A stretch of DNA of 64,000 bases from Mycteria americana (lineage: Eukaryota > Chordata > Aves > Ciconiiformes > Ciconiidae), in the NCBI RefSeq assembly GCF_035582795.1, contig NC_134373.1:26320501-26384500 (forward strand), given 5' to 3'. Below are positions 1 to 9,257 of this stretch, in pieces; within the stretch, counting starts at the first letter, position 1; every line of letters begins with the position of its first letter. Below the pieces are notes generated by a model. That model saw nothing but the letters and a program-made list of their open reading frames with translations. It did no database searches and was not told the origin of the DNA. A program made the position numbers and the translations under genes.

Positions 1-270
1 ATGTGCGTGCAGAGGATGTGGCCGCTGTCACCCCCACTGGCCACTGTGCACGGACACCACAGGGACACGAGACCAGCATCCTCTGGGCAGCCCTGGGGTG
101 TCCTGGTGAGGGTGTGCCAGGCTGAAGGACATCCCCCATGCCTTGCGCCGAAGCCAGGCATGGTCCCAAGCCTCCCACTGTGCCTTGGCATGTGTCCCCC
201 CAGTGCCACATGCCCGATCCCTGTCTGAGCCGCGCCGTCCCCACTGACCCCCAGCCCTCTCCCTCTACAG

Positions 271-413
271 AACCACAACGACAGCAAAGTCATCCTCTAT
301 GAGGCAGAGAACTTCCAGGGGCACAAGTTTGAGCTGAGTGATGACTACCCCTCGCTGCAGGCCATGGGCTGGGGCAACAAGGAGGTGGCATCCATCAAAG
401 TGAACGCTGGAGC
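271..413 (+). CDS. CRYBA2: CRYBA2 penultimate coding exon (Greek key 3)
   Basis: A pyrimidine-rich acceptor ending CTACAG lies just before 271 and the donor GTGAGT starts at 414. The exon has 143 bases: 47 full codons from Asn (AAC) plus two bases. It encodes one Greek key motif, consistent with the one-motif-per-exon layout of beta-crystallin genes. Positions 1-270 are the preceding intron; I see no other exon in them. Confidence 0.93.
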
Positions 414-832
414 GTGAGTCCCGCCGGCAGTAGGGGCCGAGAGTAGGGGTTCAGCGAGCACCTCCCTCCTGCATAGCCCCAGGGATGGGGAAGGGGGGCC
501 CCAAAAAGGAAGGGTGCCTGCCATCTCCCCTTCCCTTGAAAATCCAAGCCATGGGGTGTTTTCTGTCCCTCCACTCCCAGGGCAAGCAGAGGGATGGGAG
601 GGGAGGGGAGGAGAGGGGAGGGGAAGGGAGGGGAGGGGACGGGGGGATTTGGCCCAGGGCTCTGAGCCAGGGGTCTGCCTGCAGGTGGGTGGCATACCAG
701 TACCCAGGATACAGGGGCTACCAGTACGTGCTGGAGCGGGACAGACAGAACGGCGAGTTCAAGAAGTACAACGAATACAGCAGCCAGGCCCACACCAACC
801 AGATCCAATCCATCCGCCGTGTCCAGCACTGA
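271..832 (+). CDS. CRYBA2: Beta-crystallin A2, 3' part of the gene (last two coding exons)
   Basis: Structural lens protein of the beta/gamma-crystallin superfamily, cytoplasmic in fibre cells, where it oligomerises with other beta-crystallins. The two exons here join as 271-413 and 685-832 and encode the C-terminal domain with Greek key motifs 3 and 4. Visible hallmarks are [17 protein letters not shown], the DDYPSL turn, the [19 protein letters not shown] stretch and the C-terminal QSIRRVQH, which matches human CRYBA2 as I recall it. Exon 271-413 leaves two bases (GC) that are completed by G at 685 to give Ala before the conserved Trp. Earlier exons lie left of the window. FEV follows about 4.3 kb downstream on the same strand, as in human 2q35 (inverted). 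I see no lesion. Confidence 0.95.
591..647 (+). repeat. GGGGA-rich tract in the last CRYBA2 intron
   Basis: Repeated GGGA/GGGGA units fill much of the 271-base intron between the two crystallin exons and stop about 37 bases before the acceptor. At least eight G-runs of three or more lie on the sense strand, so the nascent RNA could form a G-quadruplex. Confidence 0.85.
685..832 (+). CDS. CRYBA2: CRYBA2 last coding exon (Greek key 4 and C-terminus)
   Basis: The acceptor is TGCCTGCAG ending at 684 and the stop codon TGA is at 830-832. It encodes Greek key 4 and ends in RRVQH with almost no C-terminal extension, as expected for an acidic-type beta-crystallin. Confidence 0.94.
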
Positions 833-898
833 GCAGGGGCAGGGCCGCACGCCTCACAGCCTCCGGGCTGCTGTGCAATAGACCTCTATCCGGTAGCA

Positions 899-904
899 AA
901 TAAA
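899..904 (+). terminator. CRYBA2: CRYBA2 polyadenylation signal AATAAA
   Basis: A canonical hexamer 67 bases after the stop codon gives a very short 3' UTR of about 80 bases. Only about ten bases further on is a genomic run of A from about 915, followed by a T/GC-rich stretch. Short 3' UTRs are usual for crystallin genes. The genomic A-run next to the cleavage site could mislead oligo-dT-primed 3'-end mapping. Confidence 0.85.
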
Positions 905-1508
905 GGCATTTGTCAAAAAAAAGGGTGCTCCTGCCTCTGCTCTGCTCCTCGGGGGGCTGCCAGGCCCAGGGGACCCCTGCGGGGTGGGAGGCAGGGCGCC
1001 TGCCCCAGCCCTGCTGCCCCCCAGCTCTCAGCCCCTGAAAGGGGTTTCCCCTTCCCCGGGTGGTTTTGGACCTGTGGCCACCTCCACCCTGGACTGAGTT
1101 CTCTGCACCCCACCTCTGGTCCATGCACAGCAAGTAGAGGGGATGCAGAATGGTTCCCACCCCCGTGATGCTCCGGCTGGGGAGATGGGAACTTACTGGG
1201 AGCTTACTGGCCTTACTGGGCAAAGAAGGGGCTGGAGCCAGGAGGGGGCATCCAGGGGAGTTGTGCCCTGGGGTCTTCTCCCAGGCTCAGCACCAGGGAA
1301 GGTGATTGCTACAAAGCCTGTGAACTCGAGGTTCCCCTCTCTCTGCACCCCGGTTTGGAAGAGGGGGGGGGTCCCTGCCCGCTGTGGGCCTGGGCAGGAG
1401 GAGGAGCGTCGGGGTCATCTGGGGCGGAGGGGGCTGCCACAAACGGGATGGCCACAGCTGGGGCACTGGCTTATAGAGGGGGTGTACAGGGGTTGTGTGG
1501 GGGTGGGG

Positions 1509-1534
1509 GGGACAGGGACAGGGACAGGGACAGG
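1509..1534. repeat. (GGGACA)4 microsatellite
   Basis: Four perfect GGGACA units in a row, preceded by a G-run. Confidence 0.9.
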
Positions 1535-2373
1535 AGGTCCTCGGGGCAGTGTCCCGCAGCTGGCAGGGGGCTCAGCTCATTGCTCCCAGCACCCTTAGGG
1601 TCTGGGTTCCCCCACCCCCAGCCTGGCCACGCCAGCATATCCGTGCCAGCATCCGGCTCTGCCCGGGCACACCCAGCCTCCTCCTCCTCCTCCTCCAGCA
1701 CCCTTTCCCGGCCTCCTCCTCTTCCATCCTGCTCCAGCACCCTGGGCCCTCCTGGGGCACCAGCCTCCGGTCCCGAGGTGCTCCCCGCACCCAGGACATC
1801 CCCTCTAAAGCCATAGGATGGTGGAACAGTGCTGGGTGGCTTCGACACCTGGGACCCCGGAAGCCCACCCTGCTACAAGCATGCCTGGCCATGCCTGGCC
1901 AGCACCCCAGAAGGGTGCTGGGAGACTGGGAAGGACTGGGCTGGGGGTCAGTGTGTGCACGCCTTGCACCCAGGGCTGACAGAGAGCCCAGCCCTGGTGT
2001 GTGAGTGCGTGCACCGCACACAGGAGCTTGCACACGAGCACGCACACAAGCGTGCCCATGCACGCCCTGCACGTCCCCCCTCCCTCTCCCCTCGCACCCC
2101 AATCTGCACCATGCAAAAGCCCCAGTGCCTTGTGCATCCCATCCCACAGGCCGTCCCCGCTGCGGGGTGCCCCCCAGCCCTCCCCTGTCCCCTCCGTGTC
2201 CCCGCTGGCCCCACCCCGCCACGGCCCCACGGCAGCCGGCCTCTCCCCCTGCACAAACACATTCCTGCACACCCAGCCGGGCTGCAGCCAGCCCAAGGCC
2301 ACGTCAGCTCTGCTCTGCTCCACGCCGGCACACAGGTGAAGTTGTCCCGGGCACCTGCGCATAGGGCTGCAAT

Positions 2374-2388
2374 GGGGGGGGGGGGGGG
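2374..2388. repeat. G15 homopolymer
   Basis: Fifteen consecutive G on the + strand. The length may be uncertain because homopolymers are prone to sequencing error. Confidence 0.9.
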
Positions 2389-2556
2389 AGCTGTGGGGGT
2401 CACGGCAAAATGTGGGGTCCTTACTGCTCCATCCTGGGGCAGGGGGAGAGCGCTGGGTTGGGGGGTGTGGGGCAAGCTGCCTGCTTGCAGCCAGAGAGAC
2501 CTTCTGCTGCTGCCAGCTGGGTGCTCCACGTGTCCAGGCTCTGTCCCCTGGAGCCC

Positions 2557-2690
2557 CACAGACCTGAAGCCTCATCTCCCAGATCACCCATGGACCTGAA
2601 ACCCCATTCCCTGGCTCCCCCATGGACCTGGAACCCCATTCCCTGGCTCCCCCATGGACCTGGGCCCCTGTTCCCTGGATTCCTCGTGTA
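2557..2690. repeat. 32-bp minisatellite, about four units
   Basis: The motif CATGGACCTG recurs at 2589, 2621 and 2653, exactly 32 bp apart, and a degenerate first copy (CAGACCTGAAGCC) starts near 2557. Units share the pattern CATGGACCTG..CCCC.TTCCCTGG.TCC. Units 2 and 3 are close to identical and the outer ones are decayed, as expected if expansion began in the middle of the array. Confidence 0.88.
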
Positions 2691-2879
2691 CCCTGCCTCC
2701 CCCATCCTGTGGGTCTGCCCCAGCTCCCCCATGAACCAGGGGTCACATAGCTCAGGTCCCCAAAGCTCTGCACAGGCACAGGGCTCCCCAGCTCCTGGGA
2801 CTCCACGCTCCCTGCCCCTCTGTACCCCTCAGCCCCCAGGTCTCCCAAAGCCCCCAGTCCCCTCACACCCCACTGTAAG

Positions 2880-2897
2880 CCCCCCCCCCCCCCCCCC
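2880..2897. repeat. C18 homopolymer
   Basis: Eighteen consecutive C on the + strand, 190 bp after the 32-bp minisatellite. Confidence 0.9.
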
Positions 2898-3659
2898 GGC
2901 TTTCCCAGGGGCCCAGGAGTACCCAGTCCCAGTGCCCCCCACAACCCCCCCATCTCCAGCTCCTGCAGCCCTAACCCTGCTTCTCAGGCTGATCCCAAAC
3001 TGTTTCCCCCCACTCTGGGCTGATGAGTCCACTCTGGGACTCTGGTCCCTCAGCCCAGAACCCCCCCGTCTCTGCCCTCTGCCATGCAGGTTTGCTGGAG
3101 GAAGATCCTGGTCACCAAGGCTGCCAAGGGGAGGGGAGCTCGATGGGTCAGGCCCCCTCCCCACCTCACCCCGCTGTCTCCGGGGCTTGTTTTCCGTTGC
3201 CTGCGGTGTGTTCCAGTGACTCAGGCAGCGAAAGCAAGTCTGGGAGGCTGTGGAGACGCTGCTGGGAGAGCTGCACTTGGGGGGCTGGGGAGGAGAGGGA
3301 TGGGGGAATCAGCCAGGGCTGTTCGCCTGTACAGAGCTGGGAGACCCCACTGCGGGGGTCAGGAGAGCTCAGGGGACAAGCTGGGGGAAGAGAAGCTTTT
3401 TAAGGGCTGTTAAATCCAAACAGGATTGGTGGGGAATTGGTGGGGGAGTACCATGGGCTCTGCTCCGGTCTCCCCCCGCCAGCATCTGCTCTCTGTCCCC
3501 AATGGAGATAGGCAGCAGGGGTGGAGCACCCGGAGCCCAGCTTGGCACCCATGGGACTCCCTGTTTCCTAAACCCTTTGGACACCCCCACCCAGGAGGAG
3601 CCACCAGCCGCCTTGGGCTGTGGCACCCCGGCTGAGCGTTGCTCCTGGTGGGCTGCGTC

Positions 3660-3815
3660 TTCTTATGCAGGGCACATTTTGGCTGCAGTATAAATAATAA
3701 CAGTGGGTCTGGCGTGGCCGTATCCTGGTTTCCATTGGATTCACGTCTCGCGATGACCACTTTCAAGAAATTTGGCTAAGTCCGGCATGAGAGCTCATCC
3801 CTTTACTAGGCATCA
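3660..3815. promoter_or_regulatory. Candidate non-coding regulatory element upstream of FEV
   Basis: An AT-richer island inside GC-rich DNA, 1.3 to 1.5 kb upstream of the FEV start codon. It contains a TATAAATAATAA stretch at about 3690, an inverted CCAAT (ATTGG) at about 3735, and sharply reduced simple-sequence character. The motifs are read directly; enhancer function is inference. Confidence 0.35.
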
Positions 3816-4559
3816 ATGAAACACCGCAGGAGAGGTCATGGGCTGATGGGCGGCTTGGCTGTACGACGTCGGACTCGTGGAGCAGAGCTGGTGCCCGCTG
3901 CTGGCATGCTGCCTGGCTGCCTCAAGCTGTGGGGTGCTGGTGGAGGCACCGAAGAGCTCTTCGATGGCTCTGTCCCGACGGCCAAGAGCAGACCCTCTGC
4001 CGGCACCCCGCAGCTGCCTGTAGCAGCTGGAGCCATGGGTGATGAGGAAAAACCTGGCCAGATGTGTCTTTTGGGAGCTGAGATCACCCCAGACCCTTTC
4101 CCTGTTACAAGGTTCTCCCCAGATTGCCCTCCCGTCTTCACAACACCCAGGGCTGCCCAGGACAAGCTGGTGGAGATGGGGCCATGCAGGTTTGGGTGGG
4201 TGTTGGGGGTCACCCAGCTTCTACAGGTCCTCATAAAGATGGGCAAGAGACGGGGACAGGGCTGGGGACCCCAGGATGGCCATAGGCTTAACCCTTCCCG
4301 AGGCAGGGACTGTCCAGAAGAGCACGGAGAAGCCAGGGCGGTGGCAGAGCTGTGGTACGTCCTGGTGCCAGCAACCACTGGAGATGCACTTACCCACCCC
4401 AGAGCTCTGGGTACTGTAAAGGGATCTCAGCATTGGGGTCCCACAGCTGGAGGGACAGGTGGGGACACAACTGCCCCACCCCAGGGCTCTGGGAGCTGCA
4501 AGGGGACCCCAGGACTGTGCCGAAGACCCTGGAGCCGGGGAAGGGGCAGGCAGGGAGCC

Positions 4560-5125
4560 CCACGGCCGGCAGCGTGGGTGGCTCGGAGGGACGGAGGCAG
4601 GCGAGACGATGCCGTGCGGTGAGATGCAGAGGGCCCGGGCGATGCCGGCAGTGTGGGGACCGCCGCGCCCACCAGCCAGCCGTGCGGGCCGGGGACTGGG
4701 ATGCTGGTGGCGGTGGTGGGAGGCCGGGCCCGGGCGGTCTCCAGGCAGTGTCCGAGCCCGCTCCCAGCTGGGATGGCAGCGCCGTGTTTGCGAAGAGTTA
4801 AGGAGGCGGAAGAGGCAGGAAGCGGCCCGAGCCTCTCTCCATAGAAACCCGCGGCCGTGATTAAAGTCTGATGCGGACCCGATAGCGGGGGGGGGCAGCG
4901 CCCGCTTTAATTACAGCGGAGGAAATTGCTGGAGCCGGGGCCCCGAGCCCCTGCGAGTTGCCTGGAAACTCCCCCCCCCGCCTCCCCCGGCCCCTGCCCG
5001 TCCCCTGCCCGTCCCGCTGCCATTTATTCGCCATCAGCTGCTCCCTGATAAAGTGGAATAATAATAATAATAATAGGGGCAGGAATATTAAAACATGCAG
5101 CCTGCGGGCCGCCCCCACAGCTGCC
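4560..5125 (+). promoter_or_regulatory. FEV: FEV promoter and 5' UTR region (CpG-dense)
   Basis: CpG density rises from about 4560 and stays high past the FEV start codon. Within 270 bases of the ATG are a TTTAATTAC homeodomain-type site (4907-4915), a GATA-type site TGATAAAG (5046-5053), GGAA cores suited to ETS autoregulation, and an (AAT)6 run. GATA factors, homeodomain factors and FEV/Pet-1 itself are established regulators of mouse Pet-1, so the content fits. The TATTAAAA at about 5087 is too near the ATG to be an obvious TATA box. The transcription start site is not determined. Confidence 0.6.
5057..5074. repeat. (AAT)6 microsatellite in the FEV promoter
   Basis: Six perfect AAT units lie between the GATA-type site and the FEV start codon, about 50 bases upstream of the ATG. 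Confidence 0.9.
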
Positions 5126-5177
5126 ATGAGACACGGCGCCGGAGCGGTGCCACTGCTGCTCAACATGTACCTGCCAG
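5126..5177 (+). CDS. FEV: FEV coding exon 1
   Basis: ATG at 5126; it encodes 17 residues ending NMYLP plus one base. The donor GTACGG starts at 5178. The start is chosen because the short N-terminus aligns with human FEV (MRQSG..PLL.NMYLP). Confidence 0.92.
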
Positions 5178-8100
5178 GTACGGGCGGACCCCCCGGCTGC
5201 TGCCCCGCCGCAGCGCCGTGCACCGCTCAGCACCCCGGCCCCCGCCCGCCCTGCCCCGCCGCTGTCCCGGGGCCCTTCTCTGCCCCGTCTCCCTCCAGCG
5301 CTCACGCTGCCTTCCCCTCTCCCTCCGTCCATCCTCCCTTCCTGCCTTCCAGCCCCCCAACCATCCCTTCCTCTGTCCTTCCAGCCACCCTCGCAGCCTT
5401 CCATGCCCGCACACCCGTCCTCCCTTCCATCCTTCATCCGCCCACCGTCCCCCTGTCCTTCCATCCCTCCATCCACCTTTCTGTCCTTCCAAGCCATCCT
5501 TCCACCCACCCACCCTTCCCCTGTGCCTCCATCCATCCTTCCACCCCACCCACCTGTCCCTCTGTCCCTCTTTCTGTCCCTGCTACCAGCCATCCCCTCC
5601 ATCAACCCTCCGTCCCTTCCATCAGCCCACTCTTCCACCGTCTTACCCATTACCTGCCCTTCCTTCCATCCTTCCATCTCTCGCCCTTCCTTCCCTCCTT
5701 CTTCTTATCCTTCCCTCCATCTACCCATCCATCCACCTACCCATCTCTCCTGCCTTCCTTCCATCCACCTCTCCATCTCTCTCTCCTCTCCCCAGCCATC
5801 CGCTCCCCAAACACCGACACTCGTCCTTCCTTCCACCCGCCGCTCCTGCCCCCCATCCTCCCACCCCACCCGCCTCCTCTCCCTCTCCCCCTGCCCCGCA
5901 GCTCTCTCCCTCTCTCCCTCTCTCCTCCCTACCCCAGCCCGTGGGATTTTCTATTCCTATTTAAAAGCTTCCCCGGCTCGGTCGGAAATCGGATTTCCTT
6001 TTTCCTGGACGCGTTTCCTGGCTTCGCCGCGGCGGCGGGGCAGGCGAGGGGGAGCGGCCGGGGGCTGCGGGGAGGCTGCCCGCGGGTGGACGCCAGGGGG
6101 TCACGGTCCCGCCTGGCCCGGGCCCCCCCCCCGCACCCCACCCGCGCCCCTTTTTCCCCCCCAGATCCAGTCGGGGAAACTTTGTTCAAAGACGGCAAAA
6201 GCCAGGCGTGGGGGTCCCTCAGCCCGGGCGTGCAGAAAGGTAAGAGCACCGCTGCCCCTGCCCCGGGACCTGCCCCACTCCCCCCGGCCCACCCGGAGCG
6301 GGGACCCCCCCGGGGCACACGCACCCTCCCCCGTCCCGCAGCCGTCGGGGACCCCTTCCCGTCCGTGTGCCGGGCACTGCCCACGCGGGACACAGCCACT
6401 GTGGATCCCCGCTCCCCGGTGCTGCGGGCGGCTCGGGCTGGGAGCATCCCGCCGCCAGCAGCCACCGGCAGAGCGGCCGAGCCCCGAGGGCCGGGAGCCG
6501 CCGTCCCGTTGCAGTGGAGGGGAGCGGGGTGCCCAGCGCCCCCGGCCCCCCGGAGCCCCGCAATGGGGCCGGGCGGGTGCGGGGTCCCGGCTCGGGTGCC
6601 CTCGGTGCTCTGGGGATATCCGACGGGGAGGGAGCTGCCAGCCAGCCCGGGAGCTGGGGGGGGCTATTCCGGGCTCGGGGGACCCGTGCCTGGGAGCGGG
6701 GGAATGAGCTGAGGTACCACCCGGGAGGGAGATGCCGGTGCAGGGCTGGGGCTCGGTCAGGGCATGGGTCGGCCGGGAGATGGCGGATCCCCGGGAGCCG
6801 GAGCCATCCGTCCGGGTAAAGCCGCCCAGGGATCCCGGGGATCGGCCAAGGGCTGGCCAGGGAGCAGCCTGGAGCCTGCTGGGGAGCGCAGCAGGGCTGG
6901 TCATGGGGCAGATACGGGGCCAGCGCTGTGGGGTTTGGACCATGTAGCTTGCCTGCCTGGCAAGGAGACAGGGGTCAGGGGGTGCTCTGAGCAGGAAAAG
7001 GGGAGCCCTGGTTTAGGGGTGGGAGGGGGGGTAAAGCTGGGACCGGGGGGGGCCTTTTGCCTCTGCACTGCGGACTCTGCCCCCGCCGTCCTCTGTGCAC
7101 TGCACTGCGTTGAGAAGGACCTTTTTGGATTCCTGGAGGTTTCCTCAGGGAGCTGCCGGGTGCTGCAGCATAGCACCCTGTGGCAGGCAGGACTGAACCT
7201 CGCCACCCCAGCCAGCTGCACCCCCCAACACCCCCCTGCCCTCCTTGCATGGGGTGGGGAACCCCATGGGTGGGGGATAGCAGGAGCTCAGGGTGGGGGC
7301 TGCGGGGATGGAGAAGAGGCGAGGGCTGCGGATGTACCCTAGAGAGGAGAGATCCCCCATCTTGGCCCCAGCACGGGTATTTGGAAATACAATATCTTGG
7401 AAAGACCTGGGCTGGTCTTCCTGGATCGGGATGCCTGGGCAAGCTTTGGTGGAATAGGGATGGATGGGGAACGGCTGTTCCCTGCTTCTTCCAGAGCAAT
7501 AATTAGGGGGCACCAGATAAAATCGGTGGGTGCGAAGCAAGCAAGACAAGGTGGTTCTTTGTGGGAAACGGAGCCCAGCTGTGGGACTGCCTGCTGCAGG
7601 GATCATGGGTGCTAAACCTCTGTATGGGATCCAAGCACCTTTAGACGAAATAGTGGTGAAAAGCAGAGGGAGGAGGATGAAATGCAAAGACATTTCCTCT
7701 GCCATGGGAAGAGCCTGTGCTGCAAGGGCCGGGGTTGGGAGCAGGGATGTTCAGGGGGTGCTGCTTGGGAGGAACTGTGGGGGAGTGTGGGGGGTCTAGG
7801 TAAGTGCAGGGCTGCTCTGCAGGGTGGCTGGGTCCCAGAGGCGGGACTGCCCCTCACCCTAAGGTCCAGGGACCCTCTCCTCTCGTGACCTCTGGCCAGA
7901 CGCGGTGGAGCCTGTCCTTGTGCCTCACCATGGGTGTGTCCAGGAGTGCCAGGCTCCTGTGTGTGTACAGCCTGGCACAGGGGCATCTCGGGCACCCACT
8001 AAGGGTGCTCCTCAGTGCAAGCTGCAGGTGCAATGGCCATGGCTCAGAGAGGACAGTTTTCCTCTGGAAATAAGGAACATTGGTGCCTGATTCAAAGCCA

Positions 8101-9257
8101 CAGCAGGTCCTGCCCTGTCCTGGTCTCTCCTTCCCCTACACTTGCCTGCACCTGGCAGGGGTGCAGGTCAGAGCAGTGTCGCACCCCGACTCAGCTCACC
8201 ATGGAGACATCCTTGCAGGGCACAGTGCCCCTAGAGATGGGCAGGGGCTGTGCTGTGACACCAGCCGAGTTTCAAGCGGAGGTGGCAGTGGGAAATACTG
8301 GTGCTGGGATAGATCTGGGTACTGCCAAGATACTTCCTTCCTGCGGCTGCAGATCAAAGCAGCAGACCAGATCCTCACAGAAATGAGCAGGTATTCATCT
8401 TCAGTGGCATGTGAATGAGGGCAGGAGGGACGTGGGGAGCCTGGATCCAGACCCACTGTAGCCTGTGTTGACCTCTGAGCACTCCTTTCCCTGTCCTGAG
8501 GAGCAGGGACGTCCTCTCCTCCTCTTGCTTGGGCGCAGGATGGGGTAGGCGTGCCGCAAAGGAGGCATGACCTCGTTACCATCTTCTATGTCTCTAGAGC
8601 AGGTAAGATGCAAGGAGGTGCATCTGAAACCTGGGTCCGGGAGGGAGCAACATAGCAGGCGGGGTTGAGGAGACCGAGACACATCCTGCCCCACTCCTTG
8701 TGCCCTGAGAGGGAGCTTTAACCTCTCTGGGGCCTGGCCTTGCAGGCAGCGGGCAGATCCAGCTGTGGCAGTTCCTGCTGGAGCTGCTCTCGGACCGGGC
8801 CAACCTGAACTGCATCGCCTGGGAAGGCACGAACGGGGAGTTCAAGCTGATCGACCCTGATGAGGTGGCACGGCGCTGGGGCGAGCGGAAGAGCAAACCC
8901 AACATGAATTACGACAAGCTGAGCCGGGCGCTGCGCTACTACTACGACAAGAACATCATGACCAAGGTCCATGGCAAGCGCTACGCCTACAAGTTCGACT
9001 TCCACGGGCTGGCACAGGTGTGCCAGCCGGCCACCCCCGATCACACCCTCTACAAATTTCAGGGCAACCTGGCCCCGCTGCCCTTCTCGGGCATCTCCAA
9101 ACTCAACCTCATGACCTCGGGAGTGACGCCGGCCAGCTTCTCCTACTGGCCTGGCTCCAGCCCATCCCTCTACCCCGGGCACGGGCTCCAGCCCTCTGCC
9201 CCGTTCAGCGCCATGGCAGCCTCCCACCTCAACAACATGAACAACCATTACCATTAG
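5126..9257 (+). CDS. FEV: FEV (Pet-1) ETS-family transcription factor, three coding exons
   Basis: Nuclear ETS factor that in vertebrates specifies and maintains serotonergic neurons by activating genes for serotonin synthesis, transport and storage. The coding sequence joins 5126-5177, 6165-6239 and 8746-9257: 639 bases, 212 residues plus stop, all junctions in frame. Residues 1-42 ([17 protein letters not shown], then [12 protein letters not shown]...VQK) match the FEV N-terminus. The ETS domain spans about 47-128, with [31 protein letters not shown] and the recognition helix [16 protein letters not shown] carrying its two DNA-contacting Arg. The C-terminal tail (SKLNLM, SFSYWPG, HYH end) is FEV-specific and separates it from FLI1 and ERG. 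At 212 residues it is shorter than human FEV (238 as I recall), because the alanine-rich runs are missing. Confidence 0.96.
5178..6164 (+). other. FEV: FEV intron 1, mostly low-complexity CCATCCTT-type tract
   Basis: About 990 bases. Roughly 5311-5935 is a degenerate tandem tract of C and T with A almost only in TCCA/CCATCC units. Long stop-free frames on both strands arise from this composition and are not genes. From 5940 to the acceptor the sequence returns to ordinary CpG-rich DNA. Confidence 0.9.
5311..5935. repeat. Degenerate (CCATCCTT)n / (TCCA)n low-complexity array
   Basis: Around 625 bases of interspersed CCATCC, CTTCC, CCCTCC and TCCACC words with no single exact period. It is strongly strand-asymmetric: C and T on the + strand, so the nascent FEV RNA is pyrimidine-rich across most of intron 1. 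Confidence 0.9.
6165..6239 (+). CDS. FEV: FEV coding exon 2
   Basis: The acceptor has a T5C8 pyrimidine tract and AG at 6163-6164; the donor GTAAGA starts at 6240. Its 75 bases encode [12 protein letters not shown]...SLSPGVQK, using the split Asp codon from exon 1. Confidence 0.93.
6240..8745 (+). other. FEV: FEV intron 2
   Basis: About 2.5 kb with no further exon recognised. The first part continues the CpG-dense promoter island to about 6850. At 7495-7525 a TAATTA site (7500-7505) lies 9 bp from an AGATAA GATA-type site (7515-7520); another AT-richer patch is at about 8050-8100. Confidence 0.75.
7495..7530 (+). promoter_or_regulatory. FEV: Candidate homeodomain plus GATA element in FEV intron 2
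   Basis: TAATTA at 7500-7505 and AGATAA at 7515-7520 stand close together in an otherwise GC-rich intron. LMX1B-type homeodomain and GATA2/3 factors act upstream of Pet-1 in mouse, so the pairing is suggestive. Function is inference. Confidence 0.3.
8746..9257 (+). CDS. FEV: FEV coding exon 3 (ETS domain and C-terminus)
   Basis: The acceptor AG is at 8744-8745 and the split Gly codon is completed here. The exon contains the whole ETS domain and the C-terminal tail, with stop TAG at 9255-9257. Confidence 0.96.

Larger units (their letters stand above)
917..4560. other. Intergenic region between CRYBA2 and FEV
   Basis: No gene is supported here. The open frames are GC-driven, overlap one another on both strands and lack homology that I recognise. 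The region holds simple repeats (1509-1534, 2374-2388, 2880-2897), a 32-bp minisatellite (about 2557-2690), a consensus AP-1 site TGACTCA at 3217-3223, and an AT-richer element at about 3660-3815. Confidence 0.7.

Noticed and set aside
1-270. Upstream CRYBA2 exon or the miR-375 gene
   Set aside because: miR-375 lies upstream of CRYBA2 in vertebrates, which is left of this window; its seed-containing sequence (TTTGTTCGTTCGGC) is not present. No Greek key 2 exon is seen in 1-270 either.
1805-2953. 382-codon minus-strand frame downstream of CRYBA2
   Set aside because: Gly/Trp-rich product of the 32-bp minisatellite and G-runs; no gene-like features.
5080-5095. TATTAAAA as the TATA box of FEV
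   Set aside because: It lies only about 35 bases before the start codon, which would leave almost no 5' UTR; the CpG-island promoter reading is preferred.
4958-6712. 584-codon open frame across FEV exons 1-2 and intron 1
   Set aside because: It owes its length to the C/T-rich tract that lacks stop codons in several frames on both strands; it overlaps the real FEV exons in mixed frames.
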